From contig JASJCW010000016.1 of assembly GCA_030065265.1 (NCBI GenBank), forward strand, positions 1 through 39,965: a stretch of 39,965 nt of DNA, given 5' to 3'. Below the pieces are notes generated by a model. It was not told the DNA's origin. It searched no databases and saw nothing but the letters and a program-made list of their open reading frames with translations. The stretch is from Prochloraceae cyanobacterium (GTDB taxonomy: Bacteria; Cyanobacteriota; Cyanobacteriia; Cyanobacteriales; JASJDA01). The position numbers and the translations under genes were made by a program. Shown in pieces: positions 33,072-39,965 of the stretch; position 1 is the stretch's first letter, and each line of letters starts with the position of its first letter.

Positions 33072-33654
33072 TCAGTAATGGGTAATTATTGATTGTCGCC
33101 ATCCTCTTTTATCGATCTTCCCCACTTTTTCTACTGTTGCAATTTCTTGTAAATATTTCAACAGCAAAATCAATTCATCATCTTCTCTTGCTCCAGAATA
33201 TTTTTTTACTAAAATTCCATTCCCGTAATTTTTTTCAAATGTTTCTGGAGTATCGTCAATAATTAAAACCTCTCCTAAAGAAAATCCTCTACGCTTAACC
33301 TTTTTAAGGGGTTTAATATATAGCAATCTGATTTGATTCGTGAAGGCGATCGCCTGTAAAAATAAACTTCAATTCTACGGACTTAGGAAAAATAAACTCG
33401 ATAATTTTATTAGCATAACTAGGACTTGCTGCTGTCCATACCGCTAAATCGAACCAACTCGAACAAGTAGCGATAAATTGCTCGAGATTAGGTCTTTGAT
33501 AAACGTGATATTCGTCTATTTTAAAATCACCAGGATAGTTTAATTCTTTTTTTGTACTGTGGATTAAAGTTTCGTCTAAATCTAAAATTAAGAGCTTATC
33601 GCAACTAGAAAACATCATCATTACTTTGAAAAAAATAGTAAGATTTTCTCTCAA
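33072..33654 (-). pseudogene. FCP1/NLI-type HAD phosphatase split by a frameshift
   Basis: The 5' part (33313-33654) has the HAD motif LLILDLDETLIHS and RPNLEQFIATCSSWFDLAVWTAASPSYANKII, shown here by RPNLEQF and VWTAASPSYA, then FIFTGDR, and ends at a TAA. The 3' part (33072-33326) continues in another frame with YIKPLKKVKRRGFSLGEVLI, IDDTPETFEKNYGNG and a Trp-containing end. The frames meet at a TATATA run (33317-33322); one extra TA unit would give the continuous reading IAIYIKPLKK. All catalytic motifs are otherwise intact, so the break is recent, phase-variable or a sequencing error. It converges on the RNA ligase gene (7 bases apart) and may be the 3'-phosphatase of the repair set. Confidence 0.85.
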
Positions 33655-33852
33655 CTAATATTTTAAGAGGAGAGGAAAAAAGAAATTAGATCGCCTATTT
33701 TTTCATTTATATCTATCTCTTTTTGCAAATTTTAATAAGAATAAACTTGCCCAAATCAATTTTTTTGTGCTAAACTAATTTTCAATCCTAAGATATGATA
33801 TTAGTATTTAAAATTATTAACAATTGTGGCTGCATCCCTCAAACAACCCCTA

Positions 33853-34206
33853 TCAAGAGTTTTTCAGAAATAAACCCTTAATAATCCCTTCTTGTTCTGA
33901 AGTAGGGGTATCTGCAGATACGAAATAAGAGCGATCGCGAGGATAACTAGCATAATCTTCCCAAGCTTGGCGATCGTCTCGACGAGCTAGAATAGCGTCT
34001 CTTAATTCCTGCAAAGTTCCACCTTCATCGTCATATTTCCAGCTACCATCGGGATATACGATCGCCTCGATATTACCTTTACTTCCAGTAATGATATAAG
34101 TTAATTTGCGATCGGGGTCGAAGCGAAATAAACGAACTTTTTGATAATTATTAGTTATATACTGACAAAGGATTAAAGCTGCGATCGCTTGTTTTTTAGT
34201 TGGCAT
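33853..34206 (-). CDS. small DUF6888-like protein
   Basis: The 117-residue product starts MPTKKQAIAALILCQYITNN, then QKVRLFRFDPDRKLTYIITGSKGNIEAIVYPDG (given by VRLFRFD and AIVYPDGSW). The pattern of a helix with LCQ, an LFRFD strand and a PDG-W turn resembles cyanobacterial DUF6888 proteins as I remember them. The acidic-basic second half (LRDAILARRDDRQAWEDYAS) is an additional segment not expected in that family. Function unknown. It is isolated, with 198 gene-free bases before the HAD gene and the repeat island upstream. Confidence 0.6.
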   Translation of the reverse strand: MPTKKQAIAALILCQYITNNYQKVRLFRFDPDRKLTYIITGSKGNIEAIVYPDGSWKYDDEGGTLQELRDAILARRDDRQAWEDYASYPRDRSYFVSADTPTSEQEGIIKGLFLKNS

Positions 34207-34313
34207 CTGTTTATTTTTATCCTACTCTTTTGATTATCCCTTCTCGTTGTCGATCGAGTAGTATATCGATTAACTAGTTAGAGAAATTCTGTTTAGAGTT
34301 GCTACACTTGGGT

Positions 34314-34579
34314 GGCAATAGGCAATAGGCAATAGGCAATAGGCAATAGGTAATGGGCAATAGGCAATAGGCAATAGGCAATAGGCAATAGGCAATAGGT
34401 GATAGGCAATAGGCAATAGCGGTGAGACCCCGCGTCGGCGTAAGACGCAAGGGAACGCTCACCAAGACAGGCAATAGGCAATAGGTAATAGGCAATAGGC
34501 AATAGGTGATAGGCAATAGGTGATAGGCAATAGGCAATAGGTGATAGGCAATAGGCAATAGGCAATAGGCAATAGGCAA
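34314..34579. repeat. heptamer tandem array (AGGCAAT), cyanobacterial STRR type
   Basis: More than 25 copies of the 7-base unit GGCAATA with variants GGTGATA, GGTAATA and GGTAATG run in phase on both sides of a 50-base GC-rich insert. Because seven is not a multiple of three, frames through it give a heptapeptide repeat (PIAYCLL) on the minus strand; those frames are artefacts, not genes. Confidence 0.95.
34421..34463. repeat. nested palindrome inserted in the heptamer array
   Basis: GGTGAG (34421-34426) pairs with CTCACC (34458-34463) and, inside, GCGTC (34432-34436) pairs with GACGC (34444-34448). The GC-rich hairpin interrupts the AT-rich array sharply and looks like a separate small palindromic element that landed in it. 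No coding capacity. Confidence 0.7.
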
Positions 34580-34767
34580 AAGATTAGTAAAATCTATCTG
34601 TAGGGCTATTTTAGAAAATTGGTATTATCAATTGATTCTAGACTTAGATTTTTTAAGAAAATCAAGCTAATTGTCAAGATATTTTTACCGAACTTTACTA
34701 TTTTTTTAGATCGATCTGTTTGCGAAATTTGAAAATATTATCAATTGAAGGCAATAGAATAATTTAA

Positions 34768-35184
34768 ATGGAAAATCAAAATTTATTAAACATAAAACAA
34801 TATCTCGAAGATGCTTTAAACAGACCTTGGTTAAAAATATATCTCAAAATACTGTCAATAATATTCACTTACAGTGCTGCAATTCATTTTGCTAATTTAG
34901 CAGGATTTGGTGAAAAACCCTGGTCAGAAATGCCATTAACTTGGAGAATAGGCGACATAACATATGCCATTCTAGATACTTTAGCAGCGATCGGACTTTG
35001 GCAAAAGAAAATTTTGGGCATAGCTTTAATGTCGATCGCAATTTTATCTCAATTCACAATTTATACAATATTTATCGATTATTTTGCTTTTACAATTCCA
35101 CAAAAACAAACCATTCATATTCTTTTATTAGAAGAAGGGATCTTACTATTAATTTTCATCGTTTTATTAATTGCCAAAAAATGA
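34768..35184 (+). CDS. four-helix membrane protein of unknown function
   Basis: The 138-residue protein has a polar start (MENQNLLNIKQYLEDALNRPW) and four likely spans at about residues 27-45, 66-80 (TYAILDTLAAIGLW), 84-108 (LGIALMSIAILSQFTIYTIF) and 117-136 (HILLLEEGILLLIFIVLLI), ending in a double Lys. The topology is like DoxX-type proteins, but no diagnostic motif is seen and I do not assign a family. Its stop overlaps the start of the AlkB-like fragment (ATGA), so the two were or are translationally coupled. Confidence 0.65.
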   Translation: MENQNLLNIKQYLEDALNRPWLKIYLKILSIIFTYSAAIHFANLAGFGEKPWSEMPLTWRIGDITYAILDTLAAIGLWQKKILGIALMSIAILSQFTIYTIFIDYFAFTIPQKQTIHILLLEEGILLLIFIVLLIAKK

Positions 35185-35402
35185 TAGAAAACAACAAAAT
35201 TCTTGCTGGAATCAGGTTAAAATACATCCCAAATTATCTAGATTGCGATCGCGCCAAAAAATTAATTGAAAAGATCGACAGACAAAGCTGGTCAAACGAG
35301 CTAAAAAAAAGAGTCCAGCATTACGGCTATCGATACGGCGATCGCGAAATAATTAGAAAAAGAAGAATGTCCGTAACTTTTCGTCAAGCAATAATTGACT
35401 AA
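35181..35402 (+). pseudogene. N-terminal fragment of an AlkB-family 2-oxoglutarate dioxygenase
   Basis: The 73-residue frame reads MIENNKILAGIRLKYIPNYL, then AKKLIEKIDRQSWSNELKKRVQHYGYRYG. This matches the N-terminal lid region of AlkB-like dioxygenases (Y-I-P-x-F/Y-L...I-D...W...L-K-R-R-V-Q-H-Y-G-Y-x-Y). After YGDREI the sequence diverges and stops; the HxD...H iron site and the Arg motif for 2-oxoglutarate are missing, so catalysis is impossible. Downstream bases to 36046 do not contain the rest in any frame that I can see. It overlaps the upstream membrane protein gene by 4 bases. A short functional peptide is less likely than a decayed gene. Confidence 0.65.
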
Positions 35403-36046
35403 AAAAACCTTAAAGAAATTAAATAATTCTAAATTCTTCAAGGTAAATATTTAAACAATAGGTGAATTTAAACCTCTTGCAGAGGGTGTTAACTAATTAA
35501 TGAGCCAAATCGCGATAATACTTTTTGACTCCTATCTATTACAATAGCAATTTCAATCGGGATCTATTTTGCATAAAAGTGCATTTTTATCTTCTGTTTT
35601 CAGCAATTATGCAAAGCAATTAATTCATCTGAGTTTAAATTTAAATGTTAATCAAGACTTTAAATTCTTAAGTTATTATCTAAGAAGATAAATTCCTTTT
35701 AAAAAAATTTTACTGCCTCCTTATCTTATAATTTTTGAGATTTATCTACTTCAGCGATCGCTCTTCAACTATTTGATACTTTTGAGCGCGATTGGATTCG
35801 GTAAATCCCAAGTTGAAATACATGAGAATGATTTAATTATTTCCGTGCAACTAAATCTCTCTTAATAAGCACTCAGAAACAGCTTTAAAGGGGATTAGCA
35901 ACGAGATAGTTGTTTTAATTGCGTTAAAAATTTTAACTATAAATTTCCTCAAAGCAGATAGAAATTAATTCTTAAACTACGTATAATTGTTTTGAAATAT
36001 CAAAAATTCTGTTATTAAATTTAGATCGGGAAAAATTACCTAAAAA
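35403..36046. other. 644-base gene-free region
   Basis: I see no gene of convincing length. Apart from one hairpin near the left edge (35407-35444) and an isolated GCGATCGC HIP1 site near 35755, nothing stands out. It includes the promoter region for the multi-CBS gene, which lacks a clear ribosome-binding site before its ATG at 36047. The stretch may hold the decayed rest of the AlkB-like gene. Confidence 0.45.
35407..35444 (-). terminator. 11-bp stem-loop with a T-run on the minus strand
   Basis: ACCTTAAAGAA (35407-35417) and TTCTTCAAGGT (35434-35444) pair with one mismatch across 16 bases. Read on the minus strand the stem is followed by seven T's (complement of the A-run 35401-35407), like an intrinsic terminator. 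No minus-strand gene lies to its right, so it would have to end an unseen transcript; on the plus strand it simply follows the AlkB-like fragment. Confidence 0.35.
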
Positions 36047-37336
36047 ATGCAATTATCAATTCATGAAGGCGGAGAATTTATAAACTTAGATAAGATAATC
36101 GATCTCAATCCGACAATCGTTAAACCCGATACCCCAGTAAAAGATGTCATTAATCTCATGTCTGGGGGAATAAATACGAGTAATTCCCTAGCAAACAAAC
36201 AAGAATCCCCTTTAAAACCAGGTAAAAAGAGCAGTTACGCTCTAATAGTAGATGAAGAGCAAATAGTAGGGATTTTTACAGAAAATGACGCGATCGCTTT
36301 AATCGCAGATGCCAAATATAGATCTAACAAAACAATTTCTGAATTCATGTCCCCCGATGTTATCTTCCTCAAAGAAGATTGCAACTCATACTTTGCGACG
36401 ATCGCCCTAGCGATGATGAGAGAGCGTCAGATTCGTCACCTTCCAGTAGTTAACAGTTTGGGTAAATTAATTGGCATCGTCACCTACGAAAAAATTTGCT
36501 CGATTTTAAATCCAGAATGTTTGCTGAGAATGCAAAGCGTTTGCGAGATGATGGAAACTAAAGTAATCCATGTAGAGGGCAATATTTCTTTGCTTAATTT
36601 AGCAAAATTGATGAGCCAGGATCGAGTAAATTATGCCGTAATCGTAGAAAAAAGAACCGCACCCGAAACAAACCAGATCGAAACCATTCCGATCGGAATT
36701 ATTACCCAATTCGATCTAGTCAAATTGGCAGCTTTGCAATTAGATTTAGCTGCTGAAAAAGCCATAGATGCGATCGCCCCCCTCTCATTTTCAGTCAACC
36801 CAAACGATTCTTTGTGGGAAGCTCATCGGTTGATGCTTTCTAATCAAGTCCAACAATTAATAGTGACCAATCAAAGCGGGGAATTAGCTGGAGTCTTAAC
36901 CCAAAGTAATATTTTGCAAGTATTCGATCCGCTACAAATGTCGAAAGTTGTTACTCAATTACAACAGCAAGTAACAATAAAAAGCAAAGAACTAGAGCAA
37001 ACTAACAAACAATTAAAACAAGCATACGAAAAATTACAACAGCAAAAGCAACAAAGAAAATTGACTTTAGAATCTCAAGCAAACCTAAAAACAACTCTTG
37101 ACAATGCGATCGCAGAATTTAATCGCATTCACATCTCAACTCTCGAAACCGTTGCCATACTTAGATTGCAATTTCCCTATTCCAATCCAGAAATTAACTT
37201 ATTGTTACGCAGTTTAGAAAACAATTCCGCTTTGGGTATCGAATTAATCGAACAAATTTTCTTCAATAGTAAAGACGAAAATTACGAAGTTAACGAGCAA
37301 ATACAAATAGGCTATCAAGCTATCAACCCGACATAA
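36047..37336 (+). CDS. multi-CBS-domain protein with C-terminal coiled coil
   Basis: The 429-residue protein has four CBS motifs: about 13-85 (LNPTIVKPDTPVKDVINLM; YALIVDEEQIVGIFTENDAI), 95-152 (SPDVIFLKEDCNSYFATIAL; IRHLPVVNSLGKLIGIVTYE), 160-230 (METKVIHVEGNISLLNLAKL; PIGIITQFDLVKL) and 238-298 (APLSFSVNPNDSLWEAHRLM; ELAGVLTQSNILQVF). A Gln/Lys-rich coiled coil at about 303-345 and a helical end follow. CBS pairs bind adenine nucleotides and usually regulate an attached domain; here no enzyme domain is present, so it probably acts through a partner. It is 18 bases upstream of the small gene and the SMC ATPase. Confidence 0.85.
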   Translation: MQLSIHEGGEFINLDKIIDLNPTIVKPDTPVKDVINLMSGGINTSNSLANKQESPLKPGKKSSYALIVDEEQIVGIFTENDAIALIADAKYRSNKTISEFMSPDVIFLKEDCNSYFATIALAMMRERQIRHLPVVNSLGKLIGIVTYEKICSILNPECLLRMQSVCEMMETKVIHVEGNISLLNLAKLMSQDRVNYAVIVEKRTAPETNQIETIPIGIITQFDLVKLAALQLDLAAEKAIDAIAPLSFSVNPNDSLWEAHRLMLSNQVQQLIVTNQSGELAGVLTQSNILQVFDPLQMSKVVTQLQQQVTIKSKELEQTNKQLKQAYEKLQQQKQQRKLTLESQANLKTTLDNAIAEFNRIHISTLETVAILRLQFPYSNPEINLLLRSLENNSALGIELIEQIFFNSKDENYEVNEQIQIGYQAINPT

Positions 37337-37354
37337 AAAATACCACTACTTTAA

Positions 37355-37528
37355 ATGAATCAAAAAGCCGATATCAATAACGTTCAAAAACCAATTACCG
37401 ATGCACCTGCTGAAGTTCGTCAAATTATTGAGAGAGTGCTAAAACTAGAAAAAGACAAACTTTATCAAAAAAGCCCCAGGAATATCAACGAAGATATTTT
37501 GCAAATAATTAAAGAAGTCGTCCAATGA
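37355..37528 (+). CDS. 57-residue protein in front of the DndD-like ATPase
   Basis: The ATG at 37355 opens a frame that reads MNQKADINNVQKPITDAPAE, then VRQIIERVLKLEKDKLYQKS and ends DILQIIKEVVQ with TGA at 37526-37528, overlapping the ATPase start by 4 bases (ATGA). It is short, charged and predicted helical, with two amphipathic helices around a Pro-rich break. I do not recognise a family. The tight coupling to the ATPase gene on one side and the 18-base gap to the CBS gene on the other make it a likely real member of a three-gene operon. Confidence 0.7.
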   Translation: MNQKADINNVQKPITDAPAEVRQIIERVLKLEKDKLYQKSPRNINEDILQIIKEVVQ

Positions 37529-39585
37529 AATTAGTCTCCTTAAAACTATGTAATTTTAGACAGTTTTACGGTAAAACACCAGAAATATACTTTGCAAACG
37601 ATCGCCTCAACACGACAATAATTCACGGCAATAACGGCTCTGGTAAAACAACTCTCCTCAATGCGTTTACTTGGGTATTATACGAAACATTTACTGCTGC
37701 TTTTTCCTCTCCCGAACTGTTAGTTAATAAAAGAGCAATCGAAGAAAACGATTTTGGAGTTTCTGTAGAATGTTGGGTAGAAATTATCTTCGATCGCGAA
37801 CACAAACGCTATCAAGTCAAACGGAAATGTTACGCTTGTCGAGATCGAAACGATCGCATTCAATACAGTAAAAGTCAATTATTCATGTTAATTGCAGGAG
37901 ATGACGGACGCTGGTATCATCCTTTGCAACAACCCGAAGAGATTATCAATCGCATTTTGCCAGCAAGTTTGCATCAATATTTTTTCTTCGATGGTGAAAG
38001 GATCGATCGCTTTTTTCGCGACGGAAAAAAAACTAACATTGCAGAAGATACTAAAGAATTATTAGGAGTTAAAGTATTAGACCGCTCCCTAGAACATTTA
38101 AAAAAAGCAAAACGCAGTTTAGAAGAAGAATTAAAAATAATCGGCGACGTTACAATTAAAAAGCACTTACAACAGCAAAAAAAATTAGAGCAAGAACTAG
38201 AAAATTTACAGCAAGAAAAAGATAAAATAATCCAAGAAAGCGAAGATTATCAAAAAATAAAACAGGAAATTGCCGCTCGCTTGTTAGAATTAAGCGGTGC
38301 GGAAGAACTACAATTATTAAAACAACAATTAAGCGAACAAGAAAAAAGCGATCGCAAAATATTATTAGAAGGAAAACGACAGCTCAAACAATCTATCTCT
38401 AGTTTTGGTCAAACAATTTTACTCGCAAATGCGATCGCAAAATTTGATAATATAGTTCGAGAACTGCGAAACAAAGGCGAATTATCTAGCGGAATTAAAC
38501 AAGAATTCGTTGCCAAATTATTAACAGAAGAAACCTGTATTTGTGGCAATAGTATCCTGCAAGGAACTGAAAACTACGAGCGAGTCAAAAAGTTACTAGA
38601 TCGAGCCGGAAACGCCGAAATAGAAGAAACTGCCATTCGTATCGAAACCCAAGTAAAAGCAATCGAGAAACAAAGCAGCCAATTTTGGCAGCGAGTCGAT
38701 CGCGATCGAGCTAAAATTAATCGCTCCAGAACCGAAATAGCTCGCATCGAAAATCAATTAGACGAGATCGATCGCAAACTTAGAAATTATCCCAGCGAAG
38801 ACATTCAAAAATTACAACAAAAACTAGACGAAATTGAAGCCAATATTAGAGAAATAACTTTAAAATTAGGTGCGATCGGCCAAAAAAAAGCCAATATAAC
38901 CGCTAAATTACAAGCAATTAGTAAAGAAATAAACAAACATCAAATCAAACAAGAAAAACAAGCACTAGCCAGAAAGAGAATTAAAATTACAGGAGAGGCG
39001 ATCGAGCGATTAATAGAAGTAAGATCCAGATTAGAAAGACAATTTAGAATCTCCCTAGAACAAAAAGTAAAAGAAATTTTCAGTACGATTTCGTTCACCC
39101 CTTACATACCCAGACTTAGTGAAAATTACGAACTAACTCTAGTAGAAAACACATCGGGAATAGCCCTACCCGTAGCCGCATCCACCGGAGAAAATCAAAT
39201 CTTAAGTTTATCCTTCATTGGTGGAATTATCGATCGCGTTAGAGAATGGAGCGAGCAAAATACCTTAATGGGCCCCGACAGCAGCAAATTCCCGATCGTC
39301 ATGGACTCCCCCTTTGGCAGTTTAGATGAAATATACCGCACTCAAGTGGCCAAAGCAATTCCCCAACTAGCAAACCAACTCATAGTTTTAGTAACCAATA
39401 CTCAATGGCGAGGTGAAGTAGCTTCAGAAATGTCAAAGTATATCCACTCCCAATACATCCTCGTTTACAACTCACCAAAGCCAAATTGTACCTCTGAAGC
39501 GATCGAAATTAATGGTAAAACCTATCCTCTAATCCAGCAAAGCCCGAATCGGTTTGAATATACAGAAATTATTCGAGTATCCTAA
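37525..39585 (+). CDS. DndD-like SMC/RecF-type ATPase
   Basis: The 686-residue protein begins KLVSLKLCNFRQFYGKTPEI and has Walker A IIHGNNGSGKTTLL (G35-T42), a DndD-type signature HQYFFFDGERIDRFF at about 147-161, two long coiled-coil arms (about 190-290 and 360-500), a single CxC hook CICGNS near residue 340, an ABC signature region STGENQILSLSF near 555 and Walker B FPIVMDSPFGSLDE near 590. DndD itself works with DndBCE in phosphorothioate DNA modification, but none of those genes are here, so this is an orphan relative. Probable roles are DNA repair or defence, through ATP-driven clamping of DNA ends; the exact role is unknown. Confidence 0.85.
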   Translation: MKLVSLKLCNFRQFYGKTPEIYFANDRLNTTIIHGNNGSGKTTLLNAFTWVLYETFTAAFSSPELLVNKRAIEENDFGVSVECWVEIIFDREHKRYQVKRKCYACRDRNDRIQYSKSQLFMLIAGDDGRWYHPLQQPEEIINRILPASLHQYFFFDGERIDRFFRDGKKTNIAEDTKELLGVKVLDRSLEHLKKAKRSLEEELKIIGDVTIKKHLQQQKKLEQELENLQQEKDKIIQESEDYQKIKQEIAARLLELSGAEELQLLKQQLSEQEKSDRKILLEGKRQLKQSISSFGQTILLANAIAKFDNIVRELRNKGELSSGIKQEFVAKLLTEETCICGNSILQGTENYERVKKLLDRAGNAEIEETAIRIETQVKAIEKQSSQFWQRVDRDRAKINRSRTEIARIENQLDEIDRKLRNYPSEDIQKLQQKLDEIEANIREITLKLGAIGQKKANITAKLQAISKEINKHQIKQEKQALARKRIKITGEAIERLIEVRSRLERQFRISLEQKVKEIFSTISFTPYIPRLSENYELTLVENTSGIALPVAASTGENQILSLSFIGGIIDRVREWSEQNTLMGPDSSKFPIVMDSPFGSLDEIYRTQVAKAIPQLANQLIVLVTNTQWRGEVASEMSKYIHSQYILVYNSPKPNCTSEAIEINGKTYPLIQQSPNRFEYTEIIRVS

Positions 39586-39591
39586 TCTAAT

Positions 39592-39957
39592 TTAATCGAA
39601 AAATCGAGCTATTTCCGTAGCTAAACGCTTAATTTCTAAAAAGAGCAATCCTTGTTTAGCCTCTTTATCAGCCAAAACTATTAAAACAGCTTCGCTCGTG
39701 CAACCAACTAAAATACTATAACCTTCATCTCCAGCCAAAAATAAACGTTCGACAACTCCACGAGCTAATTCTTCCCCGATCCGATTACCCAAAGAAAGCA
39801 TCGCCGCAGACATAGCTGCAGTTCTTTCTTCATCCATTTCAGAAGACAAAAAAGAGCTAAGGGGAAGACCGTCAGGACTCACCACAGCAGCACCTTGAAC
39901 GTCAGGAGTTTGATTGACGAACTTTTGTAATAAATCTTCTACTACTTCTGTTAACAT
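39592..39957 (-). CDS. Roadblock/LC7-domain protein
   Basis: The 121-residue protein consists of one Roadblock/LC7 domain: VQGAAVVSPDGLPLSSFLSS, a helix with ERTAAMSAAMLSLGNRIGEE, then VERLFLAGDEGYSILVGCTS and AVLIVLADKEAKQGLLFLEI. Such proteins dimerise and, like MglB, can be GTPase-activating partners of small Ras-like GTPases controlling polarity and motility. No mglA-like gene is in the window. It converges on the SMC ATPase gene with 6 bases between the stops. The start at 39957 is the only reasonable ATG. Confidence 0.88.
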   Translation of the reverse strand: MLTEVVEDLLQKFVNQTPDVQGAAVVSPDGLPLSSFLSSEMDEERTAAMSAAMLSLGNRIGEELARGVVERLFLAGDEGYSILVGCTSEAVLIVLADKEAKQGLLFLEIKRLATEIARFFD

Positions 39958-39965
39958 AATTCTTT

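Larger units (their letters stand above)
34282..34625 (+). mobile_element. MITE-like repeat, copy C, enlarged by a tandem array
   Basis: The left end GAAATTCTGTTTAGAGTTGC continuing TACACT and the right end ATCTGTAGGGCTATTTTAGA continuing AAATTGGTAT align with copies A (6747-6846) and B (20305-20427). The interior is replaced by a heptamer tandem array and a nested palindrome, making this copy about 344 bases long. No transposase is present. Confidence 0.55.

Noticed and set aside
34274..34579. Long minus-strand frames encoding repeats of PIAYCLL
   Set aside because: They are produced by the heptamer array, where several frames stay open by chance; the products are pure repeats and no start signal or family supports them.
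34314..34579. Possible CRISPR array
   Set aside because: The unit is 7 bases in direct tandem without unique spacers, and no cas genes are present.
34941..35180. Extended 153-residue version of the AlkB-like fragment
   Set aside because: The first 80 residues are an out-of-frame reading of the four-helix membrane protein gene; the AlkB-like part begins at the ATG at 35181.
37525..39585. Full phosphorothioate (dnd) modification locus
   Set aside because: Only a DndD-like ATPase is present; dndB, dndC and dndE are absent. The cysteine desulfurase at 15938-17110 is about 20 kb away and is a general NifS/IscS type.

Overview
The window comes from a cyanobacterial chromosome. The AT-rich sequence is dense with the octamer GCGATCGC and its variants (HIP1 sites), it carries short heptamer tandem repeats of the AGGCAAT type, and several genes belong to families with cyanobacterial architectures: an RNase E with an Arg-rich tail, 4-Cys-prefix Ser/Thr kinases, a KaiB-fold fusion, and a large HAMP/GAF chemoreceptor. 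I saw no tRNA, rRNA, CRISPR array or intact insertion sequence. I do not name a genus.

1-9.0 kb is mostly household and envelope genes: queA (tRNA queuosine synthesis), a small hypothetical, a TMEM14 membrane protein next to a KaiB-fold fusion, a PilT-type retraction ATPase with a Thr-rich repeat tail, a small membrane protein, wecB, and a divergent pair of an alpha/beta hydrolase and a quinone-oxidoreductase-like dehydrogenase. 9.3-17.1 kb holds a 1134-residue chemoreceptor, the overlapping rne-rnhB pair behind a roughly 500-base leader, and a cysteine desulfurase.

17.2-26.7 kb has two paralogous receptor-like Ser/Thr kinases (zinc-binding prefix, kinase, one membrane span, then a periplasmic amino-acid-binding-protein domain). 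They share an orientation and are separated by folK on the opposite strand. A Nudix hydrolase, an unknown protein, a DNA photolyase and an ACP-phosphodiesterase-like protein follow.

27.2-33.7 kb is the most interesting part: an apparent RNA end-repair cluster. It has two RlaP-type pol-beta nucleotidyltransferases, a third pol-beta-type nucleotidyltransferase, a polynucleotide-kinase-like P-loop protein, a Thg1-like 3'-5' polymerase, an ATP-dependent RNA ligase of the Deinococcus DRB0094 type, and (opposite strand, frameshifted) an FCP1/NLI-type HAD phosphatase. The three plus-strand transcription units of this cluster each start shortly after a similar TATA(c)TTGT...AATAC motif with dyad symmetry, which suggests common control. 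Together these proteins could heal 5' and 3' ends, add nucleotides and reseal cleaved tRNA or other RNA. A SUI1/eIF1-like gene and a DUF6717-like gene sit inside the cluster and look unrelated.

33.8-40 kb is accessory: a DUF6888-like protein, a repeat island that appears to be one copy of a MITE-like family (three copies in this window), a four-helix membrane protein overlapping an AlkB-family N-terminal fragment, then a compact run of a multi-CBS protein, a 57-residue protein and a DndD-like SMC ATPase, and finally a convergent Roadblock/LC7 protein.
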